The translations under genes and the position numbers were made by a program. The notes under the pieces were generated by a model. The model ran no database searches, was not told where the DNA came from, and worked only from the letters and a program-made list of their open reading frames with translations. From Paenibacillus sp. 598K (GTDB lineage: Bacteria > Bacillota > Bacilli > Paenibacillales > Paenibacillaceae), in contig NZ_BFBX01000032.1 of NCBI RefSeq assembly GCF_003851045.1, positions 10,208-55,048 on the forward strand: DNA of 44,841 bases, given 5' to 3'. Shown piece by piece: positions 24,451 through 35,741 of this stretch (positions are counted from its first letter, which is position 1; each line of letters begins with the position of its first letter).

Positions 24451-24813
24451 ATGGCAAGAGTGAAAGGCGGCTTTGTCCGCACCCGTCGTCGGAAAAGAAT
24501 TCTGAAGCTGGCAAAAGGATATTTTGGTTCGAAACACAGACTGTTTAAATCGGCAAAAGAGCAAGTGATGAACTCCCTGCTCTACGCTTACCGCGATCGT
24601 CGCCAGAAAAAACGCGACTTCCGCAAGCTGTGGATCACTCGGATCAATGCGGCAGCACGCCAAAACGGCCTGTCCTACAGCAAGTTCATGTACGGCTTGA
24701 AGCTGGCTGGCGTAGAAGTAAACCGCAAAATGCTGGCTGACCTGGCAGTGAACGACATCGGCGCGTTCAACTCCCTGGCTGGCGTAGCCAAAGACAAGCT
24801 GAACGCTTCCTAG
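24451..24813 (+). CDS. rplT: Ribosomal protein L20
   Basis: A 120-residue, highly basic protein of the 50S subunit, starting [20 protein letters not shown], with the long N-terminal helix ([13 protein letters not shown]) and compact C-terminal domain expected for L20. It is needed early in 50S assembly and, in Bacillus, represses its operon through the leader upstream of infC. AGGAGGGC precedes the ATG. It is the last gene of the operon and is followed by a strong terminator. Length is normal. Confidence 0.97.
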   Translation: MARVKGGFVRTRRRKRILKLAKGYFGSKHRLFKSAKEQVMNSLLYAYRDRRQKKRDFRKLWITRINAAARQNGLSYSKFMYGLKLAGVEVNRKMLADLAVNDIGAFNSLAGVAKDKLNAS

Positions 24814-24834
24814 TATTTGAAGCTTCGATAGCTT

Positions 24835-24870
24835 AGCCCCGTTCTCCTGTTGTGGAGGGCGGGGCTTTTT
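24835..24870 (+). terminator. Rho-independent terminator of infC-rpmI-rplT
   Basis: AGCCCCG with TCTCC pairs with GGAG and CGGGGCT (24835-24865), ending in TTTTT. Confidence 0.9.
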
Positions 24871-24991
24871 GCGGCTTTCGTGGAACAAAACTATCGTCGT
24901 CGCACCCAATTTTGATCGCAAGTAGACTAGGGTACAGGCTGGATGGACACCCTCGGAATACACTGTGTCATCAAGCAGAAGGAGGGATAAC

Positions 24992-25333
24992 ATGCGCAAG
25001 GTATCCCGCGAAGACGCCCGCAAGCTGGTCGGCAAAGCGATCTATGCGGTGCGAAAAGACGGTACGAGGGTGACGGGACGACTGCTCAAGGTGAGCGGGC
25101 AGCGCCTGATCCTGCAGCCGCTTAGCAAGGGCAAGCAGGTGCGGACAAAAGCGATTTTGCCGCTGGTGTTGTTTGATCTGCTGGCCATCGGGACGCTTCC
25201 GTTCGCAGGCGGCTTTGGAGGCGGCTTCGGTGGCGGCTTTGGCCCGGGACCATACGGCGGCGGCTTCGGCCCTGGTCCGTACAGCGGCGGCTATGGCCCA
25301 GGCTGCTGCAACCAAGGTCCTTACTTCTATTAG
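24992..25333 (+). CDS. Small basic protein with glycine-rich tail
   Basis: I do not recognise a named family. The 113-residue protein has a basic N-terminal half (1-52) whose pattern YAVRKDGTRVTGRLLKVSG resembles the bent strands of an Sm/LSm-like small barrel, then a hydrophobic segment (about 54-70, ILPLVLFDLLAIGTLPF) and a repetitive tail of FGGG and FGPGPYGGG-type units ending GCCNQGPYFY. Gly/Pro/Tyr-rich tails of this kind occur in spore coat or surface proteins, but that is inference. AGAAGGAGGG precedes the ATG at 24992. It is monocistronic, between the rplT terminator and a bidirectional terminator. Confidence 0.7.
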   Translation: MRKVSREDARKLVGKAIYAVRKDGTRVTGRLLKVSGQRLILQPLSKGKQVRTKAILPLVLFDLLAIGTLPFAGGFGGGFGGGFGPGPYGGGFGPGPYSGGYGPGCCNQGPYFY

Positions 25334-25371
25334 TTCCAGATCGCTTCGCAGCAGCCCCGCGAGGCGCAGTC

Positions 25372-25414
25372 AAAAACCTTCAGGTCGCATGACAGCGGCG
25401 CTGAAGGTTTTTTG
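25372..25414. terminator. Bidirectional terminator
   Basis: AAAAACCTTCAG (25372-25383) pairs with CTGAAGGTTTTT (25401-25412). T runs lie on both strands, so it can close the Gly-rich gene on the plus strand and the GNAT gene on the minus strand. Confidence 0.88.
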
Positions 25415-25456
25415 GTGTGGGCTCCTGCCAGCCAGACTGCAAAAGCGAATCGGCTG

Positions 25457-25912
25457 TCACGGGACAAGCTGCTTGTACAGCTCGTAGCATCGAAAATCCG
25501 AATGATGCTGCACGGTCTGATAGCCGAGACGGCCGTAGAAGCTGTGCGCCTTGTCGTTGTCATCGTCGACAAACAGTCTGGCATAGACGCAGCCGTGCGA
25601 CATCCCCTCCTGCTCGGCCTGCAGCATCAGCCGCTTGCCGAGGCTGCGCCCCTGATGCCGGGGCTGCACGGCCAGCATATCGAGGAACAACTGCTCGCCC
25701 AGCAGATGATAGTGAATAAAGCCGAGCGGTGAGCTCAGCTTGCTGCGCGCAGCGACGAGGGTGTGCCCGCGCCGCAGTCGTTTAGGCAGCTCGCGCAGCA
25801 CATAGGGATCGCCTTCGCGGACCGTGTGGGATCTTGGGACGAGCTCGGTTCGGATGAGGCGGAGAATCTCTTTGGTGTCCAGACGCGGGCGGCGTCTGCG
25901 GATAATCGTCAT
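25457..25912 (-). CDS. GNAT-family N-acetyltransferase
   Basis: A 151-residue cytosolic enzyme with the GNAT acetyl-CoA motif A: LDMLAVQPRHQGRSLGKRL (Q/RxxGxG/A, here RHQGRSLG) and motif B region DDDNDKAHSFYGRLGYQ. The acceptor is unknown; such proteins acetylate amines of small molecules, peptides or proteins. The ATG at 25912 (MTIIRRRRPRLD) is chosen because the frame further upstream runs into the T-box promoter region and AAGGAG lies upstream, although the spacing of about 13 is long. It is divergent from the ilv-leu operon and ends near the shared terminator. Confidence 0.8.
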   Translation of the reverse strand: MTIIRRRRPRLDTKEILRLIRTELVPRSHTVREGDPYVLRELPKRLRRGHTLVAARSKLSSPLGFIHYHLLGEQLFLDMLAVQPRHQGRSLGKRLMLQAEQEGMSHGCVYARLFVDDDNDKAHSFYGRLGYQTVQHHSDFRCYELYKQLVP

Positions 25913-26021
25913 AAGGCTGCCGCACTCCTTCGCATGGCTGACTTGCTTATCCCAGCATATGACGAGAAGCGGCGAAATGTACGGTTGTCGCAAGTTTTTG
26001 GGTGACCTCGCCAACCTGGTC

Positions 26022-26050
26022 TTGACGAATCGAGTTGCAATGCATATAAT
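26022..26050 (+). promoter_or_regulatory. Sigma-A promoter of the ilv-leu operon
   Basis: TTGACG (26022-26027), a 17-bp spacer and a perfect TATAAT (26045-26050). The transcript would start near 26057, just upstream of the T-box stem I. Confidence 0.9.
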
Positions 26051-26074
26051 TAAACCTAACATATCATACGCAAT

Positions 26075-26378
26075 CGGCAATGATGAGGACGAAGTGTTAA
26101 GGGCTCTTTTGCTCAGAGAGCGGACGGATTAGCTGAGACCGTCGCCAGAATCCCTTTTCTACGAGCTCACCTCGGAGCTGTTTTCCTGAAAATCCACGGA
26201 CTATTAGGGAGAATCGCAAGGCACGCGTTACAGTGCCGAAGGTAGGAACAGGCTAGCTCTGTCTTACTTTATGAGGTTGTATGTCGCGAGACGTATGACA
26301 AATACGGGTGGTACCACGGAAGCTAAACCTTTCGTCCCTCAACGCATAATGATGTGCTGAGGGGCGGGAGGTTTTTTT
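26075..26378 (+). promoter_or_regulatory. T-box leader, leucine specific
   Basis: All main T-box parts are visible: stem I with the CAGAGAGCGG apical motif and GCTG loop, a specifier region in which CTC (26166-26168, Leu) precedes ACCTCGGAGCTG, the T-box core CGGGTGGTACCACGG (26305-26319), and a terminator (about 26326-26371) with TTTTTTT. Uncharged tRNA-Leu pairs with the specifier and with the T-box bulge, forming the antiterminator so that ilvB and the following genes are transcribed. The CTC specifier agrees with leuA and leuB in the same operon. Confidence 0.95.
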
Positions 26379-26431
26379 GATGTTCTGCAAGGTGCCCGCC
26401 CAGACACAAAACCCGGAGAAGGAGGATGACT

Positions 26432-29795
<3,364 letters not shown>

Positions 29796-29813
29796 GCTAG
29801 CGTTTTAAGCCAT

Positions 29814-29920
29814 ATACAAGCCGTACCATCGATCCCGGGCTATCCAGGGCAGAGGGACAGACCTTTCCGCGTGTGGGAGGTCTGTCCGCCTGCGCAGGTA
29901 ACCGGGATGTTGGTTTGTAT
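29814..29920 (+). other. Long imperfect hairpin between ilvC and leuA
   Basis: ATACAAGCC (29814-29822) pairs with GGTTTGTAT (29912-29920), CATC..CCCGG pairs with CCGGGATG inside, and an inner stem (about 29855-29887) pairs GGACAGACCTTTCC with GGGAGGTCTGTCC. No T run follows, so it is more likely a processing or stabilising structure than a terminator. Confidence 0.7.
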
Positions 29921-29962
29921 AGCGGTTAGTCTTCACACTACGGGGACAGGGGGCACACGAAC

Positions 29963-31507
29963 ATGCGCAAAATCTATATCTTCGATACGACGCTGCGCGA
30001 TGGCGAGCAATCGCCGGGCGTCAATCTGAATACGCAAGAAAAAGTCGAGATTGCTCTGCAACTGGAGAAGCTCGGCATCGACCGCATCGAAGCCGGCTTT
30101 CCGGCGGCGTCGCCGGGCGACCTGGCTGGCGTGGCTGCGGTAGCCAAAGCGGTCAAAAACGCTTCGATCATCGGGCTGGCGCGCTCGCGGGAGCAAGACA
30201 TCGACGCGGTACGGGAAGCGCTCAAGGATGCTCAGGATCCGTGCATCCACTTGTTCCTGGCGACCTCGCCGATCCATCGTCAGCATAAGCTGCGCATGGA
30301 GAAGGAGCAGGTGCTGGAGGCGGCGGAGCGGGCGATTCGTTATGCCAAGCAATATTTTAGCAAAGTGGAGTTCTCACCGGAGGACGCCGGACGCACGGAG
30401 CTTGATTTCCTCTGCCAGGTGACGGATATGGCGATCCGCGCCGGAGCGACGGTCGTCAATATCCCCGATACGGTCGGGTACATGTCGCCGTCGGAGTTCG
30501 GCAACATCTTCAAGACGCTCAAGGAGCAGGTGCCGAATATCGAGACGATCCAGCTCAGCGCGCACTGCCACGACGATCTCGGTATGGCGACAGCCAACGC
30601 GCTGGCCGCGATCAAAAACGGCGCCGATCAGATCGAAGGCACGATTAACGGTATCGGCGAGCGCGCAGGCAATACGGCGTTGGAAGAGGTCATCATGACG
30701 CTGGCTACCCGTTCGGATTACTATGAGGCGCATACGACGATTCAATTGACCGAGATTGCCAAGACGAGCCGTCTGGTCAGCAAGCTGACCGGTATGGTCG
30801 TGCCGGGCAACAAGGCGATCGTCGGCGCCAACGCCTTTGCCCACGAGTCGGGCATCCATCAGGACGGCATGCTGAAGGAGAAGACGACGTATGAGATCAT
30901 CTCGCCGGAGACGATCGGTCTGAAGGAGTCGAAGCTGGTGCTCGGCAAGCACTCCGGACGCCATGCGTTCCGCGAGAAGCTGCTGGACATGGGCTATGAG
31001 CTGTCCGACGAGGCGGTCAACGGCGCCTTCGCGAAGTTCAAGGAGCTGGCGGACAAGAAGAAAAACGTCAGCGACGAGGACATCCGGGCGATGCTCGAGG
31101 CGAAGCTGATCGACACGCCGGAGGTATTCGTCCTCGAAGCGGTGCAGGTGAGCTACAGCAACGAATCGACGCCAAGCGCGACTGTGCGTATCCGCTCCGC
31201 AGCGACCGGGGAGCAGACGGTGACGGCAGAGGGCAACGGCTCGGTCGACGCGATCTACAACGCGATCGACAAAGCGACCAGCGAGGCAGTCGAGCTGGAG
31301 GACTACTCCATCAAGTCCGTCACCCAGGGCAAGGACGCGCTCGGCGAGGTTCATGTCGTGCTGCAGCAGGACGAGGTGTCGGCGCAAGGTCGCGGCCTTA
31401 GCACGGATATCCTGGAGGCGAGCGCTCGCGCCTATGTGGACGCGCTCAACCGCTTGATCGACAAGCGCAAGTCCGGCGGACGCCGCGACAAAATGAGTCT
31501 TATTTAA
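29963..31507 (+). CDS. leuA: 2-isopropylmalate synthase
   Basis: A 514-residue enzyme condensing acetyl-CoA with 2-oxoisovalerate, the first committed leucine step. The TIM-barrel has [14 protein letters not shown] at the start, the metal-binding HxH in [15 protein letters not shown], and [12 protein letters not shown] near the end of the catalytic domain. The C-terminal LeuA_dimer domain (about 390-505) carries the leucine feedback site. A G-rich binding site precedes the ATG. It is 167 bases from ilvC, across a large hairpin, and 23 bases before leuB. Confidence 0.97.
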   Translation: MRKIYIFDTTLRDGEQSPGVNLNTQEKVEIALQLEKLGIDRIEAGFPAASPGDLAGVAAVAKAVKNASIIGLARSREQDIDAVREALKDAQDPCIHLFLATSPIHRQHKLRMEKEQVLEAAERAIRYAKQYFSKVEFSPEDAGRTELDFLCQVTDMAIRAGATVVNIPDTVGYMSPSEFGNIFKTLKEQVPNIETIQLSAHCHDDLGMATANALAAIKNGADQIEGTINGIGERAGNTALEEVIMTLATRSDYYEAHTTIQLTEIAKTSRLVSKLTGMVVPGNKAIVGANAFAHESGIHQDGMLKEKTTYEIISPETIGLKESKLVLGKHSGRHAFREKLLDMGYELSDEAVNGAFAKFKELADKKKNVSDEDIRAMLEAKLIDTPEVFVLEAVQVSYSNESTPSATVRIRSAATGEQTVTAEGNGSVDAIYNAIDKATSEAVELEDYSIKSVTQGKDALGEVHVVLQQDEVSAQGRGLSTDILEASARAYVDALNRLIDKRKSGGRRDKMSLI

Positions 31508-31530
31508 ATGTAAACAGAGGAGTGTGCAAC

Positions 31531-32610
31531 ATGGCAGAAACGAAAAAAATCGCGGTCATCGCCGGCGACGGCATCGGCCCTGAGGTGGTCGCAGAAGCGA
31601 TCAAGGTAATGAAAAAAACCGAGGAGCTGTTTGGCCTTAGCTTTGAATTCGAGCATGGGCTGTTCGGCGGCATCGCTATCGACGAAAAGGGCACGCCGCT
31701 GCCGCAAGAAACACTCGATATCTGTAAGAACGCTGACGCTGTGCTGCTCGGAGCGGTAGGCGGACCAAAGTGGGACAACAACAGCAAGGAGCTGCGTCCG
31801 GAAACCGGTCTGCTGGGCATCCGTAAGGCGCTGGGCCTGTTCTCCAACATCCGTCCGGCAAACGTCTTCGATTGCCTGCGCGAAGCGTCCACGCTGAAGC
31901 CAGAGGTACTCGAGGGCACCGACCTGATCGTCGTGCGCGAGCTGACCGGCGGCATCTACTTTGGCGAGAAGTTCCGCCGCGATGGCGAGCATGGCCAGGA
32001 AGCGGTCGACACTTGCGTCTACAATGTCGCCGAGGTTGAGCGGATCGTCCGCCAGGCGTTCGAGATCGCTCAGAAGCGCCGCAAGCATCTGACCTCCGTA
32101 GACAAAGCCAACGTCCTCGAGACGTCGCGTCTGTGGCGTGAGGTCGTCAATCGGCTTGCGCCAGAGTATCCGGATGTCGAACTCGAGCATGTGCTCGTCG
32201 ACAACTGTGCGATGCAACTGCTGCGTCGTCCGTCCAGCTTTGATGTCATCGTCACTGAGAACATGTTCGGCGACATCCTGAGCGACGAAGCAGCGATGCT
32301 GACCGGCTCGATCGGCATGCTCTCGTCCGCTTCGCTGGGCGAAGGCAGCTTCGGTCTGTACGAGCCGGTGCACGGCTCGGCGCCGGACATCGCCGGCCAA
32401 GGCATCTCCAACCCGATCGCGACGATCCTCTCCGTAGCGCTCATGTACCGTCTGACCTTTGGCTACGAAGAGGCAGCTCAAGCAATCGAGGATGCGGTAG
32501 CCAAGGTGCTCAACGACGGTCACCGCACTGGCGACATCGCGGTCGACAAGAGCAAGGCTGTCGGCACGACGGCAATGGGCGATTTGATCGTCGCTGCGCT
32601 GCAAGCTTAA
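31531..32610 (+). CDS. leuB: 3-isopropylmalate dehydrogenase
   Basis: A 359-residue NAD-dependent, Mg-dependent beta-decarboxylating dehydrogenase for the third leucine step. Motifs: [26 protein letters not shown], and [19 protein letters not shown], the family signature. An upstream GTG at 31522 lies too close to the GAGGAG site; the ATG at 31531 is eight bases away and gives the usual [10 protein letters not shown] start. In Bacillus leuC and leuD follow directly; here a terminator follows, so isopropylmalate isomerase must be coded elsewhere. Confidence 0.97.
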   Translation: MAETKKIAVIAGDGIGPEVVAEAIKVMKKTEELFGLSFEFEHGLFGGIAIDEKGTPLPQETLDICKNADAVLLGAVGGPKWDNNSKELRPETGLLGIRKALGLFSNIRPANVFDCLREASTLKPEVLEGTDLIVVRELTGGIYFGEKFRRDGEHGQEAVDTCVYNVAEVERIVRQAFEIAQKRRKHLTSVDKANVLETSRLWREVVNRLAPEYPDVELEHVLVDNCAMQLLRRPSSFDVIVTENMFGDILSDEAAMLTGSIGMLSSASLGEGSFGLYEPVHGSAPDIAGQGISNPIATILSVALMYRLTFGYEEAAQAIEDAVAKVLNDGHRTGDIAVDKSKAVGTTAMGDLIVAALQA

Positions 32611-32646
32611 GTCAAGAAGGACTGTATGGTTAGTTCTTGGTATTAC

Positions 32647-32669
32647 GCCCCGCCCTGTGCGGGGCTTTT
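32647..32669 (+). terminator. Rho-independent terminator of the ilv-leu operon
   Basis: GCCCCGC (32647-32653) and GCGGGGC (32659-32665) with a five-base loop, then TTTT. The following 32670-32735 is an A/T-rich stretch with T and A runs and no gene. Confidence 0.85.
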
Positions 32670-32735
32670 GCGTTGTGAGGAGTCAATCGATTTTTCTCAT
32701 TTTTTTAATTTTTTTTTCAAAAAAGTGATTTTTGA

Positions 32736-32765
32736 TGCAACCATTTCCCTTCCTCATCCGTCTTA
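32736..32765 (+). promoter_or_regulatory. Possible ECF sigma factor promoter
   Basis: TGCAACC (32736-32742), a 16-bp spacer and CGTCTTA (32759-32765) follow the AAC..CGTC pattern of ECF promoters. It lies about 128 bases before the start codon of the secreted protein gene. No ECF sigma gene is in the window. Confidence 0.5.
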
Positions 32766-32892
32766 ATAGTATACAAGCAAGGAAGACACAAAGAATACAT
32801 ACAATTAACAGCAGGCTGGTTCAACATCCGCTGAACAGGGTAAATAGCTGTAGGATGGAGACAGGATTATGCTACTCAAGGGAGAGGGAACA

Positions 32893-33402
32893 ATGAAAAA
32901 AACATTGTTGAGCGCACTTGTCGTCTTGATCGTATTGATTCAATTTGGCGCGGCCAGCGCAAAAGACGACGCCTACCAGCCGGTAGCCGCTTCTCCCGAG
33001 ACGCAAACCTCCTACATCGAGTCTATCGAGCAAAAGGATGGCAAAATTACCGCTGTTGTCGATTACATCCAGTGGTTCGAAGGCGAAGAGGCCAACGAGC
33101 AATTCCGGCTGCATGAGCAAGATCCCGACATGACCGAGGCGCCGGATGGCTACTATATCGTCAATGAAGACGATGCGCTCGTCGAGCTGGAGATTGCTCC
33201 GGATGCAGAGGTGCGGATGCAGATTTATAACCGGACGGGGAATATCGAGGAAGCGGATATTGTCTGGGATGAGCAGATTGACGTGGATCGCTTCATCGGT
33301 CTGATCCAGGATCATGAGGAATGGGATATGCGAGACTTTCCTTACCACATCACTGTAAAGGATGGAAAAATCATCAAAATCGTGCAGCAATATATTCCTT
33401 AA
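32893..33402 (+). CDS. Secreted hypothetical protein
   Basis: I do not recognise the family. The 169-residue product begins with a clear signal peptide (MKKTLLSALVVLIVLIQFGA, cleavage near ASA-KDD), so it is exported; there is no lipobox Cys and no sorting motif. The mature part is acidic, with strand-rich segments (ITAVVDYIQWFEGEEA, YYIVNEDDALVELEI, PYHITVKDGKIIKIVQQYIP) and no cysteines. The ATG at 32893 follows GGGAGAGGGA; the frame to 32869 lacks a better site. It is monocistronic with its own terminator, and may be under an ECF sigma factor, suggesting an envelope-stress role. Confidence 0.8.
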   Translation: MKKTLLSALVVLIVLIQFGAASAKDDAYQPVAASPETQTSYIESIEQKDGKITAVVDYIQWFEGEEANEQFRLHEQDPDMTEAPDGYYIVNEDDALVELEIAPDAEVRMQIYNRTGNIEEADIVWDEQIDVDRFIGLIQDHEEWDMRDFPYHITVKDGKIIKIVQQYIP

Positions 33403-33430
33403 GGTTCTCTCATATTTAAAATAACACGAC

Positions 33431-33461
33431 AGCCTGAAGCCTTGTGCGATCAGGCTTTTTC
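33431..33461 (+). terminator. Rho-independent terminator
   Basis: AGCCTGA (33431-33437) pairs with TCAGGCT (33450-33456), then TTTTT. Confidence 0.85.
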
Positions 33462-33510
33462 GACGTTCTTCGGTTTCTGAAGTTTTTCTAATGTTTAAAC
33501 AGGTAGGATT

Positions 33511-33686
33511 TTGGCTCTTAAGGGCGAATCCCTGTAACATAGGAAAATTATACTACCGATGCCGAATTCCGAGCCCAGGCTTGGAAACGGGGGATCCATC
33601 CCCGGGTGAATTAATTCCGCAAGAAGGAATTATAGGGAAACTCTCAACCGAACCCTCAGCTAACCTCGTAGGCACGAAGGGAGAAA
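33511..33686 (+). promoter_or_regulatory. ydaO/yuaA-type cyclic di-AMP riboswitch
   Basis: The 3' part carries the very conserved sequence around CTCAGCTAACCTCGTAGGC (33655-33673), preceded by GGGTGAATTAATTCCGC, a small hairpin, ATAGGGAAACTCTCAACCGA, as in the ydaO consensus; the 5' part supplies GGCGAATCCCTGTAAC. This class binds c-di-AMP and usually switches off downstream genes at high ligand. It precedes a cell-wall hydrolase gene, a frequent target of the class. I see no separate terminator hairpin before the start codon. Confidence 0.9.
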
Positions 33687-33692
33687 ACAGTT

Positions 33693-34142
33693 TTGAAACG
33701 ATTGGTCGCAGCAATGCTCGCAGCAGTAATGGTCTTCACATTTGCAGGTTCCGTATTCGCCAGCGAAAAGGACCTTCGGGAAAAGGTCGACAAAGTGGTT
33801 GGCACGCCTTACAAATATGGCGGTACCACGACCAAAGGCTTCGATTGTTCGGGATTTGTCATTCATATCTTCAATCAATACGACATCAAGCTTCCGAGAA
33901 CCTCCAGCTCACAAGCGAAAAAAGGGACCAAAGTCGAGCGTTCCGATCTACAGCCGGGCGATCTAGTCTTTTTTAACACAAGCGGCAAAGGCATTTCCCA
34001 TGCCGGCATCTACTTGGGGGACGGAGAGTTTGCACACTCCTCGAGCAGCAAAGGCGTCACCATCAGCAAAATGTCCAGCTCTTACTACGACAAACGTTTT
34101 GTAACGGCTCGTCGCGTGACAACCTCGAAAAACTTTATCTAA
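33693..34142 (+). CDS. Secreted NlpC/P60 cell-wall peptidase, TTG start
   Basis: A 149-residue exported protein: signal peptide (about 1-23, ending VFASE), then a minimal NlpC/P60 domain with the catalytic Cys in GFDCSGFVIH, His in SHAGIYLG and a third polar residue His in FAHSSSSKG. Family knowledge: such enzymes cleave gamma-D-glutamyl-diaminopimelate bonds in peptidoglycan. No SH3, LysM or other wall-binding domain is present, which is short for the family. The start is TTG at 33693, preceded by AAGGGAG, directly after the c-di-AMP riboswitch; wall hydrolysis is thus tied to turgor and c-di-AMP signalling. Confidence 0.92.
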   Translation: MKRLVAAMLAAVMVFTFAGSVFASEKDLREKVDKVVGTPYKYGGTTTKGFDCSGFVIHIFNQYDIKLPRTSSSQAKKGTKVERSDLQPGDLVFFNTSGKGISHAGIYLGDGEFAHSSSSKGVTISKMSSSYYDKRFVTARRVTTSKNFI

Positions 34143-34168
34143 TGGACAACCTCAATAGATGATTGAAG

Positions 34169-34203
34169 AACAAGCCCCTTGTGGGCTTGTTTTCGTTTTG
34201 GCT
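34169..34203 (+). terminator. Rho-independent terminator
   Basis: AACAAGCCC (34169-34177) pairs with GGGCTTGTT (34183-34191), then TTTCGTTTT. The next 34204-34417 has a hairpin (CGTCTG with CAGACG, around 34368-34400) just before the following ribosome binding site but no gene. Confidence 0.85.
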
Positions 34204-34417
34204 CCGGTGGCTGGACAATCAGTTAGATATTGGAGACGTTCTCTTGCAGGGATTATGCGGCAAAAGGCGAATATAGTAAAGATAGGCGATGCCAAACGCA
34301 AGGCCCCGTTTCTCGTGATTAGGGCGAGAATGGAACGGGTAAAAGGAGTCCAAATGATACGGCAAGCCGTCTGTTGCGGGGACTTGCTCCGTCAGACGAG
34401 CCAAAGGAGGGGTCGAA

Positions 34418-34843
34418 ATGAGCTTCTGTTGTGGCGCCAGCATGTTGGGGACGAAGGGGACCTTGAAGCATTATCGGACGCACATTCATAATGTGCCGAT
34501 CATGTTCTGTCCTGTCTGTCATCGGGTCGAGATTCATTACCTAATCGAAAACGAATATGAAATTCTTGCGGAGTACGCTCATGGAGACGGCGCTTCCGAG
34601 GTGGATTTCCACGATTATGTGGAGCAGGAAAGCGTTGCGCTTGCCGAGAACTGCGTCAATCACGAGCATGAGGATCCGATGGAGGTTGTCCACAGTCAGA
34701 TCGATATGGCGCTGGATCTGCTCAGCTTTGCCAAGCAGCTGCAGGATCAAGAGTGGGAGCAGCAACTGAAACGACGGCTAAGCGTGCTGAATAAGCGTCG
34801 CAACAAATTACAGCAGCGACGCCCATCCGAGGGTTATTGTTAA
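34418..34843 (+). CDS. Zinc-ribbon-like hypothetical protein
   Basis: I do not recognise the family. The 141-residue protein has two cysteine pairs near the N-terminus, FCC at residues 4-5 and CPVCH at about 31-35, spaced as in a small zinc ribbon (YgiT/MqsA-like heads have such a layout). Acidic, His-containing sequence follows (residues 36-90), and then a charged helical segment (SFAKQLQDQEWEQQLKRRL) that may be a coiled coil. AAAGGAGG precedes the ATG. It stands alone, with its own terminator, just upstream of sigI. A nucleic-acid or protein-binding role is possible but unproven. Confidence 0.7.
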   Translation: MSFCCGASMLGTKGTLKHYRTHIHNVPIMFCPVCHRVEIHYLIENEYEILAEYAHGDGASEVDFHDYVEQESVALAENCVNHEHEDPMEVVHSQIDMALDLLSFAKQLQDQEWEQQLKRRLSVLNKRRNKLQQRRPSEGYC

Positions 34844-34850
34844 CTACGAC

Positions 34851-34880
34851 CGCCTCCTCGCACAGGAGGCGTTTCTTTTT
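34851..34880 (+). terminator. Rho-independent terminator
   Basis: CGCCTCCT (34851-34858) and AGGAGGCG (34864-34871), five-base loop, then TTTCTTTTT. Confidence 0.9.
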
Positions 34881-34886
34881 GAGCAC

Positions 34887-34915
34887 ACCCCCACAAGGTC
34901 AATCACCAGGTCGAA
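34887..34915 (+). promoter_or_regulatory. Possible SigI-dependent promoter of sigI-rsgI
   Basis: ACCCCC (34887-34892) and CGAA (34912-34915), 19 bases apart, resemble the ACCCCC/CGAA boxes described for Bacillus SigI. It lies about 26 bases before the proposed sigI start, immediately after the upstream terminator. Confidence 0.5.
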
Positions 34916-34940
34916 AGCTATCAATGTGAGGTGGAGCGGG

Positions 34941-35741
34941 TTGTTACTTGTTTTGTTCAAACGCTGGTTCGGCAAGTCGCGTCGCGACGACGGACTAGCA
35001 AGCCGCGAGCTGCCGGAGGCAATCGTGGCGCGGATCCGAAGCGGGGAGGAGGAGGCGATCGGACCTTTCCTCGCCGCTTACGAGCCGTTCGTCATCAAGG
35101 TTGCGAGTCGTTTCTGCAGACGTTATATTGACCCCTCCCGCGACGACGAATACAGCATCGCGTTGCAGGGTTTCCACGAAGCGATCCGACAGTATGACGA
35201 CAAGGCAGGAAAGTCGTTTATCGGCTTCGCGGAGACGGTCATCCGACGCCGATTGATCGATCATCTCCGCAAGGAGCAGCGTCATGCCCGCCTTCTGCCC
35301 TACAGTTCGCTGGAGGGACAAGAGGAGGAGGGGCGTCTGCGCCGGCTTGAGGATCGACAGTCGATGAGACATTATGCATTGGAGCTGGAGTCGCAGAGCT
35401 TGCGGCAGGAGATCGAGGAGCTGGGCGCCGAACTGCTGGATTACCACATCTCCTATGCAGAGCTGGCGAAGCATGCGCCCAAGCATGCCGATTCGCGAGA
35501 GAATATGCAGCGGATCGCCAGAGGCATTGCAGAGGATGCCGAATTGATAAACCTGATGCGCAAAAAGAAGCAATTGCCGATCAAGGAGATTTTGGCATTT
35601 GCCGGAGTCACCCGCAAGACATTGGAACGGAACCGGAAGTATCTGATCGCGCTGGTGCTCATCCGCACTGGCGTCTATCCGTATCTGCAAGACTATCTGG
35701 GCGCGAGCGCGGAGGATGAGAAAGGAGGGAGCGAAGCATGA
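34941..35741 (+). CDS. sigI: RNA polymerase sigma factor SigI
   Basis: A 266-residue sigma factor. The N-terminal half carries the sigma-70 region 2 (FVIKVASRFCRRYID, DEYSIALQGFHEAIRQYD, FAETVIRRRLIDHLRKE); the C-terminal half (about 165-250, KQLPIKEILAFAGVTRKTLERNRKY) is the SigI-specific domain that replaces region 4. The TTG at 34941 is chosen because GAGGTGG stands six bases before it and the protein starts with a LLFKRWFG-like segment; a GTG at 34926 has no good site. The stop overlaps rsgI as ATGA. SigI controls heat and cell-wall functions in Bacillus and cellulosome genes in Clostridium. Confidence 0.93.
   Translation: MLLVLFKRWFGKSRRDDGLASRELPEAIVARIRSGEEEAIGPFLAAYEPFVIKVASRFCRRYIDPSRDDEYSIALQGFHEAIRQYDDKAGKSFIGFAETVIRRRLIDHLRKEQRHARLLPYSSLEGQEEEGRLRRLEDRQSMRHYALELESQSLRQEIEELGAELLDYHISYAELAKHAPKHADSRENMQRIARGIAEDAELINLMRKKKQLPIKEILAFAGVTRKTLERNRKYLIALVLIRTGVYPYLQDYLGASAEDEKGGSEA

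Noticed and set aside
33560..33625. Polylinker-like stretch with GGATCC, CCCGGG and GAATTAATTC
   Set aside because: It could look like vector sequence, but the whole stretch fits the internal part of the ydaO riboswitch between its conserved 5' and 3' blocks.
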